DNA from: Acidimicrobiales bacterium
Lineage (GTDB): Bacteria; Actinomycetota; Acidimicrobiia; Acidimicrobiales; Aldehydirespiratoraceae
Direction: 5' to 3'
Length of the DNA stretch: 64,000 bases
Assembly: GCA_029246685.1 (NCBI GenBank)
Contig: JAQWMR010000003.1
Coordinates: 19,382-83,381, forward strand
Notes under the pieces: generated by a model
Told to the model about the DNA's origin: nothing
What the model saw: only the letters and a program-made list of their open reading frames with translations
Databases searched by the model: none
Made by a program: the position numbers and the translations under genes
In this document: piece after piece, positions 44,321 through 52,069 of the stretch
Layout of the letters: each line of letters opens with the position of its first letter
How positions within the stretch are numbered: the stretch's first letter is position 1

Positions 44321-44394
44321 TGGGCGCGGAGGGACTCGAACCCCCGACATCTTCCTTGTAAGGGAAGCGCTCTAGCCAGCTGAGCTACGCGCCC
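44321..44394 (-). tRNA. tRNA-Val (TAC)
   Basis: Reads on the minus strand as a complete cloverleaf: acceptor GGGCGCG/CGCGCCC, D arm GCTC-loop-GAGC, anticodon stem CTTCC/GGAAG with loop CTTACAA (anticodon TAC), T arm with loop TTCGAGT, and discriminator A. 74 nt, no encoded CCA. A tyrosine-recombinase remnant sits just beyond it, the usual arrangement for a tRNA-targeted integrative element. Confidence 0.95.
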
Positions 44395-44406
44395 GGAACC
44401 TTGAAA

Positions 44407-44840
44407 CTAAAGGGCAGACGGCAGTTTCACCACCTCGGCTAGTTTGGGGTCGATCCCGCGCGAAATCCCGCGCGACATTGCCGCCATCGCGTTTGCGGCG
44501 CTTCGTTCGTTGCCGGGAACGGCCCACGAGTAGCGGGCGAGTGTGATGGCCGGTGTCTTGTGCCCGACCCGTGCCGATACCTCGGTGACCGGCTCGCCGG
44601 CGGCGAGAAGCCACGAGACGTGAGAGTGGCGCAGCCAGTGGAACGTGAACCCGTCGGGCAACCCAGCACGTCTCACGGCCGGTGCGAGTACGCGGGCTGC
44701 GAAGTGGGATCGGCGAAGCATCTTGTCGTTTTCAGACGTGAACAGTAGGCCCAACCCGGCACCGTGAACCCGGCGGGTCCACGCGATGTGATCGCGGAGC
44801 GTATCGACGACGGCATCGTCGACCGTGATCTCCCGCCGCT
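44407..44840 (-). pseudogene. Tyrosine recombinase (phage-type integrase), C-terminal fragment
   Basis: Catalytic half of a site-specific recombinase. Seen: RREITVDDAVVDTLRDHIAW, GLLFTSENDKML, the HxxR box FTFHWLRHSHVSWLLAAG, VSARVGHKTP with the second His, and the nucleophile tyrosine in ITLARYSWAVPG. The first catalytic Arg and the whole N-terminal DNA-binding domain are missing: upstream of about 44840 the sequence reads as an opposite-strand HTH fragment, although a nominal frame stays open to 45045. The gene lies 12 bp from tRNA-Val, its probable integration target. Confidence 0.82.
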
Positions 44841-45160
44841 CTCGCAGGCCATGATCCGCCGATGACTCAAGGCCGACAAGCTCGAGGCAGCCGAGCGCAC
44901 CGATGCGGGAGGGAGCATCCCTGCCGCGTCGCTCGTGGCTGAGGGCATCTGGTCCGGCACCACCGACGCCGACGACCAGGACGACGACGCACCGCCCGCA
45001 GCAGCAACGCCAGACTTGGAAGCCGATCTGGTCGCTATGAGACACCGGGCCGAGCTAGCCGAACAGGACGTCGCCCGCCTGGAGCAGCACCTGGCCACGG
45101 CGACCACCGCAATGCGGATGCTGGAAGCCGGACCGCATCGCCGACGACGCCGGTTCCGAT
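44841..45160 (+). pseudogene. HTH/excisionase-like mobile-element protein fragment
   Basis: Fragment with an in-frame stop. The frame reads SQAMIRR, a TGA (44863-44865), then LKADKLEAAERTDAGGSIPA, as in excisionase/MerR-like DNA-binding modules of actinobacterial integrative elements, then a coiled-coil-like MRHRAELAEQDVARLEQHLA. It is cut off where the quinone-oxidoreductase gene ends at 45160. Uninterrupted from GTG 44935 but unlikely to be functional. Head-to-head with the integrase fragment. Confidence 0.5.
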
Positions 45161-46218
45161 CAGTCCACGAGCACGATTGCGCGGCCCGTCGTTCGCCGAT
45201 GAGCCATGTCGTTGATCAGATTCGGAAGGTCGTCGAAGCCGACCGTCGAGCCGATCAGCGGTTTCACTGCGCCTGACCGGACGAGTTCCACGATCTTCGC
45301 CATGATCTGCTCGCCGAGCGAAGTCGGCGACACGTTCCACCCGAGCGCCGTCTTCATCATGTCGATCATGTCGTCGCCCGCGTAGTTCAAGAGCACGCCG
45401 CAGAGCTTAAAGTTGCCGAGGGCGAGACGGCGGGGCACGACGAAGGGTTCGTCGGCGACGGCCTTGTTGGAGGCGAATCCCATCATCACGTAGCGGCCGT
45501 TATACGCCGTGCAAGCCATGGACTTCTCCATCACTGCCTCGCCGACATTGTCGAACACGACGTCGACGCCACGGTTGCCGGTCTCAGCGAGGACCATCTC
45601 GGCGAAGTCGGCGTCATTGTAGTTGATCGCCACGTCGGCTCCGAGCGCAAGGCACTGAGCGACCTTCACGTCAGTCCCGGCTGTCGCGAAGACTCGAGCA
45701 CCGGCGTTGGCGGCCAACTGCACGGCGGCTGACCCGGAGCCGCCGGCCGCCGCGTGGATGAGGACGCTCTCGCCGGCCTGGAGATCGGCTCGGTCGAAGA
45801 GGCCGAGCCACGCCAGATGGAACGGGAAGTAGAGCGCGGCCGCACCGGGAAGGGCAATGTCGTCGGGCATCTCGAAGACGGCCGCCGTGGAGCAGATCGC
45901 CTGCTCAGCGAACCCGCCGAAGGCGCGACGAGTGGTAGCGACCACTCGCTTCCCAGCCCAGGCCTCGGCATCGGGCCCGCAGGCGTCGACGATTCCCATG
46001 GCCTCCATGCCCGGGCTGTACGGGAACGCCGGCGGCGCCATCATGTTGCCGCCGGTGATGCGTTCGAGATCGTTGAGGTTGAGCGGGATGGCCTGCACCC
46101 GGACTCGCACCTCGTTGGCTTCCGGCTCGGGCACTTCCACCGTCTCGAGCTGGAGGACGTCGAGCGGGTCGCCGTATTCGTGGACTCGCCATGCCCGCAT
46201 CGTTGCTGCGTCCGTCAC
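45160..46218 (-). CDS. Zinc-binding dehydrogenase / NADPH:quinone oxidoreductase-like (MDR)
   Basis: 352-residue MDR protein of the quinone-oxidoreductase group. Seen: GDPLDVLQLETVEVPEPEAN, the region PLNLNDLERITGG without zinc ligands, GGFAEQAICS, the cofactor motif LIHAAAGGSGSAAVQLAANAG, and VVFDNVGEAVMEK. No catalytic-zinc cysteines are visible. It probably reduces quinones, enones or related carbonyls with NADPH. The sulfotransferase gene lies 12 bp upstream on the same strand, so both are likely in one transcript. Confidence 0.88.
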   Translation of the reverse strand: MTDAATMRAWRVHEYGDPLDVLQLETVEVPEPEANEVRVRVQAIPLNLNDLERITGGNMMAPPAFPYSPGMEAMGIVDACGPDAEAWAGKRVVATTRRAFGGFAEQAICSTAAVFEMPDDIALPGAAALYFPFHLAWLGLFDRADLQAGESVLIHAAAGGSGSAAVQLAANAGARVFATAGTDVKVAQCLALGADVAINYNDADFAEMVLAETGNRGVDVVFDNVGEAVMEKSMACTAYNGRYVMMGFASNKAVADEPFVVPRRLALGNFKLCGVLLNYAGDDMIDMMKTALGWNVSPTSLGEQIMAKIVELVRSGAVKPLIGSTVGFDDLPNLINDMAHRRTTGRAIVLVD

Positions 46219-46230
46219 CGTCTCTCCCCG

Positions 46231-47406
46231 TCACTCCTCGACCAGTCCGAAGTGGTCAATATAGGTCCGGAACTCCGACCTCACGGTCGCAGGGTCGACG
46301 CCGAACTCCTCGGGCGAGTAGCGGTGGATGCCATGCTTGCCGGGCGGGTTGTCGTCAATGAAGAAGTTCATCGCGTCGGCGCCCTCGCCCGTCATCGGCA
46401 GGCCGAGCGCCTCGTAGATCTTCTCGACCTCGGTGAACTGATCGGCGATGAAGTCCGGGAAGTACATGTCATAGAAGATCGCATCGGGGTACTCGCTGGC
46501 CTGGCGAATCTCGATACCCCGGAGCAGGACCCGGCGGAGCCGCTCGATCCAGTCACCGGCCACCTCGAGTGGATCCACATCGTCGCTGCCGACTCGCCGC
46601 ACGATCGTGGTCAAGCTCGAGTACGACGTCATCGACTTCACGGGATCGCGGTGGGTGAACACGATCCGGGCGTCGGGGTACGTCTCCAACAGCCGATCTA
46701 GTCCCCACAGGTGCGCGCCGGTCTTGAGCACCCATCGATCACCCGCGTGGCGGGCCTGAAGATGTTGCAGTTGGCGGCGATGGAAGTCGTAGACCGGGCC
46801 GAAGTCCGCCTCGGTGTCGAGCCAGTCCTCGTAGCCGGGAACCCGGAATTGGTTGTGGAACAGAGGCGTACACATCGTCTCCCCCATCATCACCACACAC
46901 TCCTGGGTGAGTTGCGGGCCCATCGGGTGGATGGCGTCGAACCCGGGAAGCTGCAGGTCGCGGTCGGGGAAGGTGGCCGCGCAGTCCGCGATCCGGGAGT
47001 CGGTCTTGAACGACGCCGTCTCCGGAGGCGGCGACGGGAACATCACCTCCCAGGTGAGCGGCGCGCGGCTCTGCGAGTCACAGGCGAGGATGTCGTGGAG
47101 GATCGTGGTGCCCGTGCGGGGCATGCCGATGATGAACACCGGCTTCTCAGTCGTCTGCTCGGCGATCTCGGGAAAGCGGCTGCGGTCGTCGACGTAGCGC
47201 AGCCGATTGACCGTGTGGAGCAACATGCGCTCGTTGCTGATCAGCCGGCCAATGTCGTTGAGCCGACCGTCGGCGGCGAGCGAGTCGACCAGTCGGCCCA
47301 GCGGCTCGACGAACGGGCCGTCGCCGAGATCTTCGAGCCCGCCGGCGCGCGCCGTGGCACCGCGCAATACGCCGTCGACACCGAGGGCCTCGATCTCGTG
47401 TCCCAT
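46231..47406 (-). CDS. Sulfotransferase family protein
   Basis: 391-residue PAPS-dependent sulfotransferase of the Sulfotransfer_3 group, common in mycobacteria and marine actinobacteria. Seen: PAPS 5'-phosphosulfate loop VFIIGMPRTGTTILHDILA (about residues 90-110), the 3'-phosphate motif RIVFTHRDPVKSMTSYSSL, and a C-terminal GKHGIHRYSPEEFGVD segment. It likely transfers sulfate to a lipid or sterol-type hydroxyl. ATG 47406 gives the start MGHEIEALGVDG; the longer frame to 47826 has no supporting homology. Intact, unlike the sulfotransferase at 29172. Confidence 0.88.
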   Translation of the reverse strand: MGHEIEALGVDGVLRGATARAGGLEDLGDGPFVEPLGRLVDSLAADGRLNDIGRLISNERMLLHTVNRLRYVDDRSRFPEIAEQTTEKPVFIIGMPRTGTTILHDILACDSQSRAPLTWEVMFPSPPPETASFKTDSRIADCAATFPDRDLQLPGFDAIHPMGPQLTQECVVMMGETMCTPLFHNQFRVPGYEDWLDTEADFGPVYDFHRRQLQHLQARHAGDRWVLKTGAHLWGLDRLLETYPDARIVFTHRDPVKSMTSYSSLTTIVRRVGSDDVDPLEVAGDWIERLRRVLLRGIEIRQASEYPDAIFYDMYFPDFIADQFTEVEKIYEALGLPMTGEGADAMNFFIDDNPPGKHGIHRYSPEEFGVDPATVRSEFRTYIDHFGLVEE

Positions 47407-47552
47407 CCGGTCCCCCACCCCTCGTGGCCGTGGCGAAGTGTAGGACTCGACGCCAGGTGAGACGAAAGTACGACGTGTGGCCGGGATCCATCGCCGCGAC
47501 GGCCCATGGCACAATGCAGCAGGCTCAGCTTCACCCGAAGGGTTCTCGGACC

Positions 47553-47640
47553 ATGGACGAGCTACCACCGATTCGCTACACGCTGGCAGGGGAGATCGGC
47601 TTCGCGTACCAAGTGGTGGGCGATGGACCGACGACGCCGG
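47553..47640 (+). pseudogene. 5' fragment, alpha/beta-hydrolase/adenylate-cyclase type gene
   Basis: ATG 47553 begins MDELPPIRYTLAGEIGFAYQ then VVGDGP, the usual opening of actinobacterial proteins that join an alpha/beta-hydrolase domain to a class III cyclase. After about 30 residues the homology stops and the frame runs straight into the next fragment's start codon. Confidence 0.5.
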
Positions 47641-47645
47641 GAGAA

Positions 47646-47780
47646 ATGGCGACAGTGCAAGATGCCCCGAGCGTTGCGTGGTTTCGGCGAGATCTGCGCT
47701 TAGCTGACAACCCGGCGTGGGATACAGCCACGGCCGCCCACCGCTCGGTCGTCGCATGCTTCGTGTGGGAACCCGCGCCC
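47646..47780 (+). pseudogene. 5' fragment of a DNA photolyase/cryptochrome-type gene
   Basis: ATG 47646, with a GGGAGA-type RBS, begins MATVQDAPSVAWFRRDLRLA then DNPAWDTATAAH and VVACFVWEP, the hallmark photolyase N terminus. Only about 43 residues remain; no FAD-binding domain follows. It is in frame with the preceding hydrolase-like fragment. Confidence 0.6.
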
Positions 47781-47857
47781 ACAGGACCGGCCGGCGACAG
47801 CACCGCCCCCGCCACGAGGACGACAAAGACGGTGAATACGGACAGCAGGCGCCTCAT
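47775..47857 (-). pseudogene. 5' fragment of a secreted-protein gene
   Basis: From ATG 47857 on the minus strand: MRRLLSVFTVFVVLVAGAVL then SPAGPVGAG, a textbook Sec signal peptide with an AxA-like cleavage region, after which the frame reads antisense to the photolyase fragment. The mature protein is missing. Confidence 0.5.
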
Positions 47858-47882
47858 GACCGCCGAACGTACCGCTTCACGG

Positions 47883-48404
47883 TCAACTGCTGTCGTCGCC
47901 CAGGATCCGCAGCGTCGACCCGCCCTCCACCGCGCCGAGAACGAGTGCGAGCACCTCGGCGGTCTCCCGTTCCAGTTCCGGAGGGCTGTGGGGGTCGCGC
48001 CACTGCAATCCGCTGAGTTCGGCTGTGGTGACCTGGAGGTCATCGGCGCTCTGACCGGATGTTAGTGAGACGCGAAAGACCGTCTCGAGGCGCCGATACT
48101 GCGGATCGAGCGCGACGAGTCCCGGCCCGGTTACCTCGACGGTGGCACCGATCTCCTCCGCCATCTCTCGCACGACGGTGGCGGCCGGCGACTCACCTCG
48201 GTCGACGAGGCCGCCGGGAAGCGTCCATCCGTCGCGATAAACGGGCTTCACGAAAAGCCAGCGGCCATCGGGCCGCTCGATGACGGCGACCGAGCCCGCC
48301 GTCCAGGACGGTTGCAGGGTGCGGATCAGTAGTCGCCGGAACGGTTTGGGGAGCGTGCCGAACGCCCGGAAGACCAACCGCTTTGCGCCATCCGCCGCGC
48401 TCAT
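47883..48404 (-). CDS. NUDIX hydrolase
   Basis: 173-residue NUDIX protein. Seen: SVAVIERPDGRWLFVKPVYR, the NUDIX box as GGLVDRGESPAATVVREMAE followed by EIGA, all key Glu residues present, and EVTGPGLVALDP after it. It would hydrolyse a nucleoside diphosphate linked to another moiety, such as a nucleotide sugar or oxidised nucleotide. ATG 48404 overlaps the stop codon of the IMPase-type gene upstream by 4 bp, so the two form an operon. An N-terminal FRRLLIRTLQPSWT extension is basic. Confidence 0.88.
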   Translation of the reverse strand: MSAADGAKRLVFRAFGTLPKPFRRLLIRTLQPSWTAGSVAVIERPDGRWLFVKPVYRDGWTLPGGLVDRGESPAATVVREMAEEIGATVEVTGPGLVALDPQYRRLETVFRVSLTSGQSADDLQVTTAELSGLQWRDPHSPPELERETAEVLALVLGAVEGGSTLRILGDDSS

Positions 48405-49129
48405 GCCTCCACCCGGATCGCGACCAACTCGGCCAGCAGCGCAGGCGGCGCGGCCACGGGCGCCCGCCGAGCCGTGTGGTCGACGATGAACAAGTCGCGG
48501 CCGCCGGCATCGACGATCTCCACGCCGGCCTCCAGACAGACCAGCGCTGCGCCGGCGTAATCCCACACGCCGAGCCCGCCGTGAAAGTCGACATAGCCCC
48601 GGAAGCGGCCGTCTGCGACGGCGCAGAGGTCGAGCGCCGCCGCGCCCATGCACCGGAACCACCCGATGTCACGTGGCGGGATCCCGTTGACCGCGGTGGT
48701 GCCGGCCCCGGCCGGGTCATCGGCTCGATCACGAAGCGGTTAGCCGTCGCGACGAGCGCCGCCGCCCCGAACCGCTTCGTAACGCTCGCCGTTGCCATGG
48801 TTGTGAACGACCGCGACCCGAGGCCCGTCGTCGTCCATCACCGCGAGGCTCGTGGCGAACCACGGCAGCGCGAGCGACGCGTTCGTCGAGCCGTCCAGTG
48901 GGTCGACCACCACGACCGGACCGTCGCCGTCACCGAGGCCGCTTTCCTCGCTCAACACACGGAGGCCCGCCCGATGCAGCACGTCGAGCACAGCCGCATC
49001 CGCGACCAGATCCGAGGCGTACTGCCCGTCGCGTGCACCCGACAGTCCCCAGTCCACCTCGCCGGCGAACGCTGAAACCACCGCATCGGCTGCACTGTGC
49101 AGGGTCGCGAGGAGATCGGCATCGCTCAC
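48401..49129 (-). pseudogene. Inositol monophosphatase family protein with in-frame TAA
   Basis: Sequence reads as one IMPase-family gene: EVDWGLSGARDGQYASDLVA, RVLSEESGLGDGDGP (metal Glu), VVVVDPLDGSTNASLALPWF (DPLDGSTN metal motif), ERYEAVRGGGARRDG, then a TAA at 48742-48740, and in the same frame NGIPPRDIGWFRCMGAAALD, VWDYAGAALVCLEAG (WDxAG metal motif). Only the single stop separates the halves; GAA to TAA would explain it. Unrepaired, a 129-residue N-terminal product and an 82-residue ORF result. Nonsense mutation or sequencing error; the downstream NUDIX gene overlaps by 4 bp. Confidence 0.8.
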
Positions 49130-49209
49130 GTGGGCAGTGAATCACGCCCCCGTCCCCACCGCGCGGCTCAGGTGCCGATTCTCGGACAAATCGTGGCAAC
49201 CTTGACGCA

Positions 49210-49773
49210 ATGGCCGTGATCGACCTTCAGGGTTTCGTCGCCGATCTCAAGGACCACGTGGCCGAGCACGGCTTCCACGTCCACGATGAGCGGCACTTCA
49301 TCGAGACCTACACCAACCGCCAGACCTGGGAGATCGATCTCCACCCGGACCGCGCCTGTGACGGGCCGCTCGACATGCACGTCGCGCTCGAGGTCGATCC
49401 CCGGTCGCTCATCCACTTCGAGGACGAAGTGATGCAGATCGGCGACGTCGGCGAGCCGTCGGACGACATCACGCTGCCGTTCACGATCGGGTTCGCGCTG
49501 CCGCCCCTCCCCCAAGGGCCGGATCTTCTCGTGCTCGCGACGGATCTCGCCGGCATCGGCGGCACCGACTTGCCGCTCGAAGTCAGCGCCGTCGATTCGT
49601 TTGCTGCCGTGACCGACGCCGCGGAGCGCGCCGTCAGCATCATGGCGCGGGTCACAGTGCCGCTGGCGCGGATCTACCTCGGCCAGGAAGTGCTCTGCGA
49701 CGTGCTGGACAAGTGTCAGCAGGTCGGCGAGTTCCTCCTCGACCGTGCGCCGGCCTGGCTCGACGACCTGTAG
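49210..49773 (+). CDS. Conserved hypothetical protein
   Basis: 187 residues, not recognised. It has an acidic, alpha/beta composition: MAVIDLQGFVADLKDHVAEH, HFIETYTNRQTWEIDLHPDR, LDMHVALEVDPRSLIHFED, and a helical C terminus with DKCQQVGEFLLDRAP. No signal peptide or membrane helix. ATG at 49210 and codon usage like neighbouring genes support it as real. It converges on the peroxiredoxin gene with an 8-bp gap and is divergent from the IMPase-type gene. Confidence 0.7.
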   Translation: MAVIDLQGFVADLKDHVAEHGFHVHDERHFIETYTNRQTWEIDLHPDRACDGPLDMHVALEVDPRSLIHFEDEVMQIGDVGEPSDDITLPFTIGFALPPLPQGPDLLVLATDLAGIGGTDLPLEVSAVDSFAAVTDAAERAVSIMARVTVPLARIYLGQEVLCDVLDKCQQVGEFLLDRAPAWLDDL

Positions 49774-49781
49774 CGCTGGCG

Positions 49782-50228
49782 CTAGAGCGCTCGGAGCGCC
49801 TCGAGTGCCTCGTCGGCGTGCTTGATCATGTCGGTCTCGCTGCGGATCGACTTCACGAGGCGACGATCCGTGCCGATCACGAACGTCGCCCGCTTCGACG
49901 GGAGCGGGCCCATGCGCTTCACACCGAACGCCTTCGCGATGTCGCGGTCGGGATCGCTCAGGAGCGGGAATCCCAGGCTGTTCTTGTCATCGAATTCCTT
50001 CTGCTGATCCACCGGATCAGCGCTGATCCCCACTCGCTGCGCTCCGAGTTCACCGAACTCCGACTGCAGGTCGCGGAAATGACAGCTTTCCTTCGTTCAA
50101 CCAGGGGTCATCGCCTTCGGATAGAAGAACAACACGAGCGGCCCTTCGGCGACGAGGCTGCTGAGCTGCACCGACGCGCCGTGCTGGTCGAGAAGTTCGA
50201 AGTCATCGATGACGTCGCCTTCGTTCAT
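49782..50228 (-). CDS. bcp: Peroxiredoxin, BCP/PrxQ type, probable selenoprotein (UGA-encoded Sec44)
   Basis: Thiol peroxidase of the bacterioferritin-comigratory-protein group. From ATG 50228 the frame reads MNEGDVIDDFELLDQHG, VLFFYPKAMTPG, then TGA (50099-50097), then TKESCHFRDLQSEFGE, VGISADPVDQQKEFDD, SDPDRDIAKAFGV and FVIGTDRRLVKS. In BCP proteins the residue after TPG is the peroxidatic Cys, so the TGA sits exactly on the catalytic position and gives UxxxxC with the resolving Cys at 49. Everything before and after is intact and in frame, and a hairpin follows the TGA as a bacterial SECIS would. Product 148 residues if UGA is read as Sec; otherwise 43 residues plus an unusable 83-residue ORF. 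sel genes are not in the window. Confidence 0.8.
50072..50095 (-). promoter_or_regulatory. Candidate bacterial SECIS hairpin
   Basis: Directly after the in-frame TGA: stem GGAAA/TTTCC with a 7-base loop GCTGTCA that contains G and U, extended by a CG/CG pair across a small bulge. The loop begins about 10 nt after the TGA, slightly nearer than the typical bSECIS spacing (loop G about 16-37 nt downstream). Confidence 0.45.
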
Positions 50229-50237
50229 GTCCGCACG

Positions 50238-50405
50238 CTACCGGTGGCGGGGGTCGACCGGACGAAGCGAACCCATCCGGTCAGGCCGGTCAATCAAGAT
50301 CTCGAGAAGACCGCCGTCAGCTGAAACGATGACCTCGGCCTCGTTGTCGTCCACGTCGTCTCCCTCATGGCCCAACTCGTCACCCATGAGCAGCGATTCG
50401 ATCAT
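50238..50405 (-). pseudogene. Enoyl-CoA hydratase/isomerase N-terminal fragment
   Basis: ATG 50405 gives 55 residues ending at TAG 50238, ten bp before the peroxiredoxin start. The stretch EVIVSADGGLLEILIDRPDR then MGSLRP matches the opening of crotonase-family proteins (a xVxxDGGVLxIxLNRPDRMNxL pattern), after which the gene breaks off. An acidic segment (GDELGHEGDDVDDNEA) precedes it. Probably a remnant; it may still contribute the promoter and leader for the peroxiredoxin gene. The remaining gap up to 50563 holds no other clear gene. Confidence 0.5.
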
Positions 50406-50563
50406 ATCTGGTGCTCTGGCTCCACTACGCGGCCACACGAGGCGGCCGGGTCATCGCCCTGCTCAATGAGCGCGGAGGACGCGATTTCGTGGGTATCGAG
50501 AGGCAAACCGGAGACCATCACGACTGCGAAGGATGACACCTGTGGAAGCGATCAAGGGTCGAG

Positions 50564-52069
50564 TCAAAAACGGGAAACCCCGGAAACCGCGTAGTTTCCG
50601 GGGTTTCTACTGGTGGCGTGGCCGGTGTAGAACGACGAGATATCGTCGCCTTCGGTTCGGCGGCAGTACTCGGTGAAGTTGAACGGCCATTGGGTGACGA
50701 TGCGGCCCGACGCTGATCGGTAGTAGCCGTTGCAGCTGGCCTGCCAGACGTCCACGCCGTTGATGTCGTCCTGCAGTGCGTCGTTGAACTCGTCCATCAC
50801 GTCCTGGCGAACGTCGAGCCAGTCGAAACCAGTGCGCTCGATGTCATCCAACAAGCGAAGGAAGTACTCAACCTGATGTTCAAGCATAAGGATGATCGAG
50901 TTCCCGCCGTTGGTGTTGGGGCCGTAGAGCATGAACAGGTTGGGGAACCCAGCAGTCGTCACACCGAGGTAGGCGACCGGGTCGCCGCCCCAAACGTCGT
51001 CCAGATCGTTGCCATCTCGGCCTCTGATGTCGATGGCGCTGACATACCGCGTTGTTTCGAAACCGGTGGCGAGGACGATGACGTCGACCTCGCGTTCTGT
51101 GCCGTCGGCGGTGACGACTCCGGATTCGCTCAGCCGATCGATCGGCTCGGTGACGAGCTCGACGTTGTCCTGGTTGAACGTCGGTAGGTAGTTGTTCGAG
51201 AGCAGTGGACGCTTGCAGCCCCAGGGGTGGTCGGGGGTGAGCTTGCGCCGGAGCTCTGGATCCTCGATGACATCGAGAGCGCTCTCGGCCACCGACTGCA
51301 CCGCCTCGATTGTGGTGCGTTTGGTGTAGTCGAGGCCCACCTCGATGGCCTCAAACAATTGCTGACGCTCATGCGCCATCTGCTCCGGATTGTCGCGGTA
51401 CGTCTGCTTCTGTTCCTCGGTGTACAGCGTGTCTGCTTTAGGGAGGATCCAATTCGGTGTGCGCTGGAAAACGTGGAGCTGGCCGGCGACCTTCGCGAGT
51501 TCGGGTATGAGCTGCACAGCCGACGCCGCCGACCCAAGGACGGCGACTCGCTTCCCGCTGAGATCGTGATCGTGGTTCCACTTCGCACTGTGAAACATGA
51601 CGCCACTGAAGTCGCCGAGCCCATCGATCTCGGGGTAATTGAGTTTGCCAAACATGCCAACAGCGCCGATCACATACTGGGCTTCGACCTCCTCGCCGCT
51701 GTCGAGTACGAGCACCCACCGGGCTCGACTCTCGTCCCAAGCCGCCGACGCCACGCCAGTGCTGAGCCGCAGGTGAGGGCGAAGGCCGTAGTCGTCGGCG
51801 ATCTTCTCGAGGTACTCAAGGATCTCGGGCTGCGTGCCGTAGGGCTTAGACCACTCGGCGCTAGGCGCAAAGCTGTAGCTGTAGACGTGGGAGGGGATGT
51901 CGCAGCACGCACCGGGATAGGCGTTGCGAAACCAGGTGCCCCCAACGCTGGGAGCCTTGTCGAAGATCAGGAAGTCGTCGCGACCGGTCTCGGCGAGACG
52001 AATTCCGGCGCACATCCCGCCCGCGCCAGCACCGATGATCGCGAATTGGGTGATCGTTCGTTCGGTCAT
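50564..52069 (-). CDS. Flavin-containing Baeyer-Villiger monooxygenase
   Basis: 501-residue FAD/NADPH monooxygenase. Seen: FAD Rossmann motif FAIIGAGAGGMCAGIRL, GTWFRNAYPGACCDIPSHVY, the BVMO fingerprint FSGVMFHSAKWNHD (FxGxxxHxxxW), the NADPH motif VAVLGSAASAVQLIPE, and ATGFETTRYVSAIDI. This set identifies type I BVMOs that turn ketones, often steroid or cyclic, into esters or lactones. ATG 52069 is used. The last 14 codons run through the 14-bp-stem terminator hairpin (50574-50607), encoding the unusual tail SRNPGNYAVSGVSRF. Confidence 0.92.
   Translation of the reverse strand: MTERTITQFAIIGAGAGGMCAGIRLAETGRDDFLIFDKAPSVGGTWFRNAYPGACCDIPSHVYSYSFAPSAEWSKPYGTQPEILEYLEKIADDYGLRPHLRLSTGVASAAWDESRARWVLVLDSGEEVEAQYVIGAVGMFGKLNYPEIDGLGDFSGVMFHSAKWNHDHDLSGKRVAVLGSAASAVQLIPELAKVAGQLHVFQRTPNWILPKADTLYTEEQKQTYRDNPEQMAHERQQLFEAIEVGLDYTKRTTIEAVQSVAESALDVIEDPELRRKLTPDHPWGCKRPLLSNNYLPTFNQDNVELVTEPIDRLSESGVVTADGTEREVDVIVLATGFETTRYVSAIDIRGRDGNDLDDVWGGDPVAYLGVTTAGFPNLFMLYGPNTNGGNSIILMLEHQVEYFLRLLDDIERTGFDWLDVRQDVMDEFNDALQDDINGVDVWQASCNGYYRSASGRIVTQWPFNFTEYCRRTEGDDISSFYTGHATSRNPGNYAVSGVSRF
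50574..50607. terminator. Strong intrinsic terminator, overlapping 3' end of BVMO gene
   Basis: Perfect 14-bp stem GAAACCCCGGAAAC / GTTTCCGGGGTTTC with a 6-base loop CGCGTA (50588-50593). On the minus strand the stem is followed by a CGTTTTTGA stretch, so it can terminate BVMO transcription, though it lies upstream of the stop codon. Confidence 0.7.

Noticed and set aside
35876..50099. All three stop codons occur in frame inside gene-like sequences (TAG in LivF, TAA in IMPase, TGA in peroxiredoxin): possible altered genetic code
   Set aside because: Intact genes throughout the window end with TAA, TAG and TGA and none is used internally elsewhere. LivF is also truncated, and only the TGA lies on a catalytic residue, so a general reassignment is not supported.
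50410..50540. Plus-strand segment reading like a DNA-methylase C terminus (GGRDFVGIERQTG)
   Set aside because: Too short and weak to call; could be chance in a fragment-rich area.
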